Assembly (NCBI GenBank): GCA_036274115.1
Contig: DASUGI010000302.1
Location: 1-14,672 of the forward strand
DNA: 14,672 nucleotides
Direction of reading: 5' to 3'
DNA from: JADLHS01 sp036274115
Lineage (GTDB): Bacteria; Verrucomicrobiota; Verrucomicrobiia; Limisphaerales; JADLHS01
Each line of letters begins with the position of its first letter. Position 1 is the first letter of the stretch. The position numbers and the translations under genes are program-made. Shown here in pieces: positions 6,768 to 12,894 of this stretch. The notes below the pieces were generated by a model. That model did not search any database. It was not told where the DNA came from and was given only the letters and a program-made list of their open reading frames with translations.

Positions 6768-9700
6768 TCACCTGGGCGCAAGCCGGAAGAATTCCTGGTC
6801 ACCCGCCACGGGAAGACTCAACGCTTGAACGCCATTGGAGTTGATCGGTGCATTGGTAACCACGCTCCAGTTTACGGGCGGCGATAGATTGGTTGCGCTG
6901 TAGAGTTGAAGGCTTGAAGCCCAACCTGGCCAGTTCAAGGCGAGTTGTGTTGTGTCTCCAGCAATCCCAATCGTCGGCTGCACGAAGCTTGCGGTGAACG
7001 TCACGTTATTCGTCGGCACATTGATGCTGTGCGACATCGCGGCGCCATCCGACCAGAGGACGAAGTTGTAATTGCTACCGCTCAGATTTTGCGGTGACGG
7101 CGCGTTCAAGGTGCGCGCCATGCCCGCTACCGTCACAATGGAACTCGGCGTGTTGATCACCTGTCCATCGAATTGCAATTGCAATCCCGAAGGCACCGTG
7201 TCGAAGCCCAGCGCAGTCAGCCTCGGCAGCACATCGGTATAAGTGCTCTGCTGATTACCATTCGCATCCGTCACCAGCAGACGAATTCGATAAGCAACGT
7301 TGGTGGACAACGGCGCGTTGGTTGAAATCACAAACGACCCGTTCGTCGAACCGACCAATGGTCCGAATACCGCCGCACTCTGCCCGTCCTGACGGAACTC
7401 CGCCGACCAACTGAACGCACTGGCCGGCAACGCGGCGTCGGAATAATCCGTCGCGCGGCCCGCATACGAAATGGTGTCGCCCCCCGCATAAAGCGCACTC
7501 ACGCCAGGCGCAGTGATGATCGGCGTTGGCGCCGTTATTTCCGAAAGCGTCAACGCCCGCGAGTTGAGGCGCACGGAATCCAGTCGCCCGTTGAAATACG
7601 CATCCGCCGGAAACTGGCTGCGGCCCAACCAGGCCCGGGTGACGCCAATGTCGGAGGGCAAGAGATTGACGCTGTTGTGCACCGCCGCCGGCTGACCGTT
7701 CGTGTAAAGCACGCCTTGCCTGCCATCGAACATCACGGCCAGGTGCACCCACTCGTTGGTCGGAAAAACCATCTGGGTTTGCAGCACCCGATTAAAACGT
7801 GTGCCGTCGGTGGTGATGGCGCAGTGGAGGAAGCCGCTTCCGTCCCGGGGCGTCACATACAGCCAGCGCGTGGTATCCACACCGAAATCCAGGATGCGCT
7901 GCCACGCAGGGCCACCGTTCCATTTCACCCAGGCGGAAAAAGTGTTTAACGCGCCCGCGCCAGGCGCGAGGTTCACATACTGGCTGCCGCCACCGAGATT
8001 GGCGACATTCGCGCGAACGGGATCAATGACAATGGAAGCACCGTTCACGAACGAGCCATTGAAACGATTGCTGGCATCAAGGGCGTTGCTGGTAAACGGA
8101 TAGAACGACGCCCAATCGGTGTTTAAGGTCGTTGCCGGGAAAACGTCCACGTAGTTCGTGCCTTTGCGTCCGGCGTCAGCGGGATCTGTCGCAACCAATT
8201 GAATACGGTAGTAGCCATTGCTGGCCAAGCCGCCGGTGAGCGGAATTGCGAATGAACCGTTGGTCACGCCAGGCACCGGGCCCAGCACCGTCATGGCCGT
8301 CGTATTGGAACGCCATTGCACCGTCCACGTGAGCGAAGTCGCTGCGAGCGTCCTGTCGTAAAAATCCACCGCGCCGCCATTGAACTGGATGACCTCGCCC
8401 GGACGATAAATGCCGCCGTGCCGCGGCTGAGCGATGGTGGCAATGGGCGCAACAATCTCCGTCGCGCTCAGCGGCCGTGAAAACATCCGCACAGAACTGA
8501 GCTGTCCATTGAAGGAAGGATCGGGCCATTGACTGCGCCCGAACCAGAGGTTCGTCGCATTCAAGTCTGCGGGAACGAGGTTCAAGGCTGCGTTCGTTGC
8601 CACCGGCACGCCGTTGGTGTAAAGCACGCCGCGTTCGCCATCCAACACCACCGCCACATGCGTCCATTCGCCAACCGGCAACGGTCCAGGCGCATCGATG
8701 ATTTGTTCGCCGGGAATGCTGTTGAGGCTGATATTGAAGCGCAGTTTGCCATTGGCTGCCGCGGGCGTGAGGACGCAATAACGCGTGGTGTCGTTCCCAA
8801 AATCGAGAATGCGCTGCCACGCCGCGCCGCCGTTCCATTTCACCCAGGCCATGAAGGTGAGCCAGCAAGACGGCGAAGCGGCGACCGTCGCCGTTTCTCC
8901 GATTCGCCAACTCGACGTAGTAATCCCGGCTGGCAAGCTCACGTATTGGTTCGTGCCGGAAAGATTCAACACGTTGCCGCGCTCAGCATCGTTTTGAATT
9001 GAAGCGCCGCCGTTGAGCGTGCCATTAAAATGTCCGTTCGCATCGCTGGCATCGGCGGTGAAGGGAAAATACGACGACCAGGGAGCCGGCGGATTGGCCG
9101 GTGTGACCATGGCGGTGTCGGTGCTGATGCGCCCGGCCAGGTTGGTGGCCGTGAGTGAAATCAGATAGACGCCAGCACCGGAGTTGGTGGGAACGGTGAA
9201 TGTGCCATCGGAAGAAAATTCTGAATTCTGAATTCCGAATTCTGAATTGCTCAGGAGGTTGGTCTGACCGTCTTGAATGTAATGGATGCGCCAGCTCAAT
9301 CGGCTCGCCGGAATCGGAAGGTCGTTGAAGTCCGTGGCGTGTCCGTTGAAGGCGATGACGGAGCCGGGAGAGTAAGACGAATCGGCGAAACGGCGAATCG
9401 GAGAACCGGCGAATTCTCCGTTTGCTTTCACCAAAATGACCGGCAGCGGCGACGCAATCTCCGCGGCGCTGAGCACCCGGCTGTAAACGCGAAAGCTGCT
9501 GATCTGGCCGTTGAAGTCGGGGTCAGCGACGAATTTGCTGCGGCCCAGGTGATTGGTCTCGGCACGGGTCTGGAGGGGCGAGAAAATCATGGTGCTGTTA
9601 GTGGCCACGGCATTCCCATTCACGTAAAGCACGCCGCGAGTTCCATCCAAAGTGACTGCCACATGGGTCCACACACCGACGGGGAGGCTGTTGGTCCACT

Positions 9701-11060
9701 GAAGGATTTGGGTGTTGTTTAGAATTCGAATGTCGCAGCGCAACCGGCCCGTGTCCGAGGACGGGGTGAGCATGATGTAATTGGCGGTGTTCACGCCGAA
9801 GTCGAAGATGCGTTGCCACGCGCCGCCGCCATTCCATTTCACCACGGCCGCAAACGTTCGGGCATTGGCCAGGCCGGCGGGGAGCCGTGCGAGTTGATTG
9901 GTTCCGTTGAGATTTAATACGCGACCGCGAGTGGGGTCAGTTTGAATCGTGCCGCCCAGGACCATGCCGTAGTATTGACCGTTTTCGTCACGGGCGTCGG
10001 CGTCGAAGTTGTAGATGGCAGACCAGTCCCGCGCCTGCGGGACGGGCCAGTTGTCGGCGGTCCAGGAAAGGGGCGCGAGGTCGAACTTGGCCGCACCATA
10101 TCCGCCATAGCCGGAGGAGTAATCGCCTGCGTCGTAGTAGTGGTAGCTGAACCAGTCCTGACCGTTCTCGTTGAGGATGCCGATGTGGCCCGGGCCGGCG
10201 TATTTGCCGGAGGCCTCCATGAACGACGTGCCGCCGGGTGTGCGCATGTCCACGCCGTTGCGATCAAGATAGGGACCGGTAATGCTGGTGCTGCGGCCGA
10301 CGCGGACGTTGTAGGTGCTGTTGACGCCGTCACAACACGAACCCCAGTTCACAAAAAGGTAGTAGTAACCGCCGCGGCGATAAAGGCAGGCGGCCTCAAT
10401 GGAGGTGTTATAGGCGAGATGCGTGAGGGTGGAGCCAGGGCTGATGCGTTTGCCGGTGACGGGATCGAGTTGAGTGAGATAAATACCGTTCCAATACGAA
10501 CCATAGGCGAGCCACGGATTGCCGTTGGCATCGAAAGTGACGCACGGATCGATGGTGTTGTAAGCGCTGCCAATGAAGGACTGGATAACGATGCCTTGAT
10601 CCGTCCACAGATAATTGGGATCACTGGGATCAAGTGTGGGATTAGTGACGAGTCCAATGCCGGATTGCTGGCTGCCCCAGCTCGACACGGAGTAGTAGAG
10701 GCAGAATTTGCCATTGATGAAGGCAATGTCGGGCGCCCAGAAATCGCCATTGAAGCCGGGCGCGGCATTGGTCACCCAGGCCGGTGTAGTGGCGAACACC
10801 GGTGGCCCGTCCTTCCACAACACGCCATCGTCCGAATACTTGGAAATGATGCCCCGCCCCGTGCCGTACATATAGTAACGGCCCTTGTGCTTGATAATCG
10901 TGGAAGGATCGTGAATGCCCAGACTGCCGCGCGGACCGCTAATCGCAGGCGCAGCGAAAGATGTCACGACGAATAAAACCAACAGCCACACACAAACACA
11001 GGTGCAAATCAGCCTGCGTCGATTCAGAATGCAAAACGGCCACGTCACGGATTTATCCAT
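6768..11060 (-). CDS. Secreted GH43 arabinanase-like glycosidase with three LamG domains
   Basis: 1430 residues from the ATG at 11060. A GTG start at 11132 is also open, but the ATG leads straight into a signal peptide (basic 'NRRR' at 13-16, hydrophobic 17-36, cleavage near 'SFAAPA'). The GH43 five-bladed propeller (about 40-345) has catalytic base D51 ('GIHDPS'), pKa-modulating D171 ('TIDPCVTFD') and acid E222 ('SIEAACLYRRGGYYYLF'), typical of endo-1,5-alpha-L-arabinanases. Three concanavalin/LamG modules follow (about 349-542, 662-874, 986-1186), each with 'WQRI.DFG' and 'W.HVAV..DG..GVLY.NG', separated by Ig/PKD-like spacers of about 110 residues. The C-terminus 'LYSATNLSPPVNW...EFFRLAPR' is a tail seen on many verrucomicrobial secreted proteins and may be a sorting domain. 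Repeat insertions interrupt LamG2 and the first spacer. The likely role is extracellular or periplasmic breakdown of arabinan, with LamG modules binding carbohydrate. Confidence 0.92.
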   Translation of the reverse strand: MDKSVTWPFCILNRRRLICTCVCVWLLVLFVVTSFAAPAISGPRGSLGIHDPSTIIKHKGRYYMYGTGRGIISKYSDDGVLWKDGPPVFATTPAWVTNAAPGFNGDFWAPDIAFINGKFCLYYSVSSWGSQQSGIGLVTNPTLDPSDPNYLWTDQGIVIQSFIGSAYNTIDPCVTFDANGNPWLAYGSYWNGIYLTQLDPVTGKRISPGSTLTHLAYNTSIEAACLYRRGGYYYLFVNWGSCCDGVNSTYNVRVGRSTSITGPYLDRNGVDMRTPGGTSFMEASGKYAGPGHIGILNENGQDWFSYHYYDAGDYSSGYGGYGAAKFDLAPLSWTADNWPVPQARDWSAIYNFDADARDENGQYYGMVLGGTIQTDPTRGRVLNLNGTNQLARLPAGLANARTFAAVVKWNGGGAWQRIFDFGVNTANYIMLTPSSDTGRLRCDIRILNNTQILQWTNSLPVGVWTHVAVTLDGTRGVLYVNGNAVATNSTMIFSPLQTRAETNHLGRSKFVADPDFNGQISSFRVYSRVLSAAEIASPLPVILVKANGEFAGSPIRRFADSSYSPGSVIAFNGHATDFNDLPIPASRLSWRIHYIQDGQTNLLSNSEFGIQNSEFSSDGTFTVPTNSGAGVYLISLTATNLAGRISTDTAMVTPANPPAPWSSYFPFTADASDANGHFNGTLNGGASIQNDAERGNVLNLSGTNQYVSLPAGITTSSWRIGETATVAASPSCWLTFMAWVKWNGGAAWQRILDFGNDTTRYCVLTPAAANGKLRFNISLNSIPGEQIIDAPGPLPVGEWTHVAVVLDGERGVLYTNGVPVATNAALNLVPADLNATNLWFGRSQWPDPSFNGQLSSVRMFSRPLSATEIVAPIATIAQPRHGGIYRPGEVIQFNGGAVDFYDRTLAATSLTWTVQWRSNTTAMTVLGPVPGVTNGSFAIPLTGGLASNGYYRIQLVATDPADAGRKGTNYVDVFPATTLNTDWASFYPFTSNALDASNRFNGSFVNGASIVIDPVRANVANLGGGSQYVNLAPGAGALNTFSAWVKWNGGPAWQRILDFGVDTTRWLYVTPRDGSGFLHCAITTDGTRFNRVLQTQMVFPTNEWVHLAVMFDGRQGVLYTNGQPAAVHNSVNLLPSDIGVTRAWLGRSQFPADAYFNGRLDSVRLNSRALTLSEITAPTPIITAPGVSALYAGGDTISYAGRATDYSDAALPASAFSWSAEFRQDGQSAAVFGPLVGSTNGSFVISTNAPLSTNVAYRIRLLVTDANGNQQSTYTDVLPRLTALGFDTVPSGLQLQFDGQVINTPSSIVTVAGMARTLNAPSPQNLSGSNYNFVLWSDGAAMSHSINVPTNNVTFTASFVQPTIGIAGDTTQLALNWPGWASSLQLYSATNLSPPVNWSVVTNAPINSNGVQALSLPVAGDQEFFRLAPR
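8863..8918. repeat. Palindromic element inside LamG2 of the GH43 protein
   Basis: CGGCGAAGCGGCGAC (8871-8885) faces GTCGCCGTTTCTCCGATTCG CC (8887-8908). LamG2 reads 'NQYVSLPAGI', then 'TTSSWRIGETATVAASPSCW', then 'LTFMAWVKWNGG'. LamG1 and LamG3 pass from 'LPAGLANA' or 'LAPGAGAL' directly to 'RTFAAVVKWNGG' or 'NTFSAWVKWNGG'. The extra segment is about 18 residues. Confidence 0.88.
9217..9248. repeat. GAATTCA-type tandem block in the GH43 protein
   Basis: Four AATTC cores are spaced 7-8 nt apart (for example AATTCTGAATTCTGAATTCC). The block encodes 'NSEFGIQNSEFSS', which replaces the short 'V.G.TNGSF' turn found at the same place in spacers 2 and 3. On the coding strand the unit has no stop; in the opposite orientation it would contain TGA. 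Confidence 0.8.
9376..9420. repeat. GGCGAATC-type block in the GH43 first spacer
   Basis: Units ATCGGCGAAACGGCGAATCG and GAGAACCGGCGAATTCTCCG lie in tandem. The block encodes 'NGEFAGSPIRRFADSS' between 'PVILVKA' and 'YSPGSVIAFNG'. The equivalent spacers read 'IATIAQPRHGGIYRPGEVIQFNG' and 'IITAPGVSALYAGGDTISYAG', giving an excess of about 10 residues. Confidence 0.8.
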
Positions 11061-11555
11061 TATCGCCGGCGTCAAAGAAAAGGAAAGCGGATGTCGCGCT
11101 TCCAGTTGTGGCCTAAAATGGTTACAGACCACAGCGACCGCTTACACGCAACGGAACTGATTTGATTTGGTCAGATTCGGTTTGATCTTACATCGCCTGC
11201 GTGCCACAGCGCGCTGGGCACACACTGAGGTTAACCGCGAACCAAGCGAAATACGCCAACCGTATGTCGCGGTGAACGCCTGCACCTGATCCGCGCTCGG
11301 GTGTTATTGGCGTGGGTTCGCTGGCATCCGGGCCGTGGGGATTATGTTGCGCCTGCGTCAATGTCAATAGTCTGGCCCCCTTCACAATGGTGGGTTGGTT
11401 TCGGATAGCCAGGCAACGGGCGCGCGTTCGGCCCTACGTCACGCCGGAAGATGACTTAGTTCATCGTCGAGAACTGATTCAAGCCTGTCTCCAACCGGCT
11501 TGGCTCTTAAGAGCGCCTGCTCAAGTGCGCTGTCTCCACTCTTTGCGGCATTGGG
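11061..11555. other. Non-coding region upstream of the GH43 gene
   Basis: I see no convincing gene in these 495 nt. A loosely repetitive run at 11157-11187 (TGATTTGATTTGG, then TCAGATTCGGTTTGATC) and an AACCGCGAACCAAGCGAAAT stretch at about 11230-11249 resemble further simple-sequence blocks but are too short to assign. The region should hold the GH43 promoter. I could not identify -35/-10 boxes with confidence. Confidence 0.5.
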
Positions 11556-11742
11556 TTACTCCAACTTTGCCAACTCCTCCCGAAGATCCGACTCCAATTG
11601 AGTTATGTCCGGATCACGCCTTTTTGTCGCGCTGTTGGAAATACAGCCAAAGAGTCCCTGACCGCCGAAGTCTCGGTACGAGAGATTCAAACAACGTATC
11701 CAGATCTCGTTCTTCGTAATCCGCCACGACCAACTCAAAGAC
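11556..11742 (-). pseudogene. Frameshifted gene remnant, unknown family
   Basis: Two frames join into one plausible protein end. Frame A (11742 to the TGA at 11614-11616) reads 'FELVVADYEERDLDTLFESL' then 'VPRLRRSGTLWLYFQQRDKK'. Frame B (to the TAA at 11556-11558) continues 'RRDPDITQLESDLREELAKL'. Removing one base from the five-T run at 11621-11625 fuses them as '..YFQQRDKRRDPDITQ..'. The upstream end is closed by a TGA at 11743-11745, so the 5' part is missing. I do not recognise the family; the C-terminus is acidic and helical. Confidence 0.45.
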
Positions 11743-11810
11743 TCAAAGGCCACCAGCGACAAGGTTTGGTGATCTTGAAACTGTTAGCTTTATGCGGAAC
11801 GCTCGTTAAG

Positions 11811-12230
11811 TCACTTATCTCCAACAGGAGGATTGGGTTTCCAGCCTGCTTTATTAAAATTTGCGTCATATTCGTACCAACCTTTCCGCTCACTCCTAAA
11901 GGCAATTACATTGTCGAAGAGAGCGTAAGGATTTTCAAACTGCAGACGAAAACCATGACCGTGATCTAGTTTCACATACAAGTAGTTCAACTCAATAAGA
12001 GCGGGGACGCGTTTTCCACGCCACCATGAATTTTGCAGCGAATCCGGATAGCTGCCATTTCGTGCCCGCTCTTCCTCCAAGACTGGAACCAGAGATTCGC
12101 AAAACTGCTTGGCTTCATTGATCTGACGGCGACTCAAGAGTGCAATTCCAAATATGAAACCCACAACGAGGACACACACAATTGCACAGGGGGTGTAAAA
12201 GCGCGACGAAGAAATACGTGTTCCTGACAT
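11811..12230 (-). CDS. Small membrane-anchored protein of unknown function
   Basis: 139 residues with one hydrophobic segment (about 15-32, 'AIVCVLVVGFIFGIALL') after a short N-terminus, so it is probably anchored in the inner membrane with the rest exported. The soluble part has 'EAKQFCESLVPVLEEERARNGSYPDSL' followed by a beta-rich region with many aromatics ('LNYLYVKLDHGHGFRLQF', 'KGWYEYDANFNKAGWKPNPP'). The 'RNGSYPDSL' pattern after an N-terminal helix recalls pilin-like or pseudopilin-derived proteins, but there is no prepilin cleavage motif and I assign no function. The start ATG at 12230 lacks a clear ribosome-binding site. It is co-directional with the RHS and lipoprotein genes and could belong to the same accessory block. 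Its base composition is less GC-rich than the hydrolase locus. Confidence 0.65.
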   Translation of the reverse strand: MSGTRISSSRFYTPCAIVCVLVVGFIFGIALLSRRQINEAKQFCESLVPVLEEERARNGSYPDSLQNSWWRGKRVPALIELNYLYVKLDHGHGFRLQFENPYALFDNVIAFRSERKGWYEYDANFNKAGWKPNPPVGDK

Positions 12231-12277
12231 AGGAAGTATTCGGGAGAGATGGTTTTTCAGTCAGGCGCAGCCATTCG

Positions 12278-12366
12278 GGCGCACCCAGTAAATCTTCGTG
12301 TCCATCTTGGATGAGCTGACAAGCTGGATGGTGTTTTGATCCGAGCAACTTCAGCATTTCCTTCAA
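12278..12366 (-). pseudogene. Internally deleted copy of the adjacent lipoprotein gene
   Basis: The minus strand reads 'DQNTIQLVSSSKMDTKIYWV RP' then 'NGCA' and stop. It aligns with 'DKISIQLVTSSHIGTDIYGV RP' of the intact gene at about 12590-12655, and the nucleotides match closely too (GACAAGCTGGAT is shared). Just upstream, GAAATGCTGAAGTTG at 12343-12357 matches the start region GAAATGCTCAAGTTG of that gene (12861-12875). Start and late segment are therefore joined directly, with the roughly 200-nt middle part missing. The copy lies immediately 3' of the intact gene. Confidence 0.6.
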
Positions 12367-12890
12367 AATCCTAATATTGTTTTCATTTTTAGATCGTCAG
12401 GGAGTTTGCTGACGATAATTTCGGCTGCAGACGGTTCATTGGGGCCGCCGGGAAATGTAATCTCCACCGTCGCCGTTCCCTTGTGCTTTCCGGTAATAGC
12501 GCACAGATATTGAGTGTTGGTAAATAGAGCGAACCCGGCTGGAGCAAGGCCGCCTCCTTCGGACTGCGGCTTGGGGAGCAGTCGTCCGGGGCGCACCCCA
12601 TAAATATCGGTGCCTATATGGGATGAAGTGACAAGCTGGATACTAATTTTATCCGTCCCGCCATTCGTTAAGGTTTGCCATAGTTCCGGAGCGCATTGAA
12701 TCCCGAGAAAGTTCGATCCGTGCCGCACGTGAACTTGGAACAGCGTAGGTTCGCCCTTTTGAACTGTAATCGGGATTTGTTCCTGGACGAAACGTTTCCA
12801 TGCTGGTTGGGGTGTGCTACAGCCGCCAGCGACACCAATGCAAAGGTGGGCTAGCAGGAACAACTTGAGCATTTCACCATTTACATTCAT
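12363..12890 (-). CDS. Small predicted lipoprotein downstream of RHS gene (candidate immunity protein)
   Basis: 175 residues from the ATG at 12890. A second in-frame ATG at 12872 gives a tighter signal peptide, 'MLKLFLLAHLCIGVAGGC', whose final Cys fits a lipobox, so the product is probably lipid-anchored. The frame is open further upstream to 13283, but that part overlaps the RHS coding sequence and is rejected. The mature part is beta-rich ('GEPTLFQVHVRHGSNFLGIQ', 'TDKISIQLVTSS', 'GTATVEITFPGG') and has no family I recognise. The gene starts 4 nt after the RHS stop codon, the usual position of an immunity gene after a polymorphic-toxin RHS protein. That role is inferred from position only. 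A decayed copy follows it directly. Confidence 0.65.
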   Translation of the reverse strand: MNVNGEMLKLFLLAHLCIGVAGGCSTPQPAWKRFVQEQIPITVQKGEPTLFQVHVRHGSNFLGIQCAPELWQTLTNGGTDKISIQLVTSSHIGTDIYGVRPGRLLPKPQSEGGGLAPAGFALFTNTQYLCAITGKHKGTATVEITFPGGPNEPSAAEIIVSKLPDDLKMKTILGF

Positions 12891-12894
12891 ATGC

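Noticed and set aside
9942..10976. Long plus-strand open frame (344 codons) opposite GH43
   Set aside because: It is antisense to a well-supported GH43 domain with catalytic motifs; its translation has no recognisable domain and follows from high GC content.
11061..11132. GTG start 24 codons upstream for the GH43 gene
   Set aside because: The extra residues are not signal-like, while the ATG at 11060 gives a normal signal peptide.
11773..11815. Possible integron attC-like site (CTGTTAGC...CGCTCGTTAAG)
   Set aside because: The core-site consensus GTTRRRY/RYYYAAC is not met on both sides and no integrase is visible.
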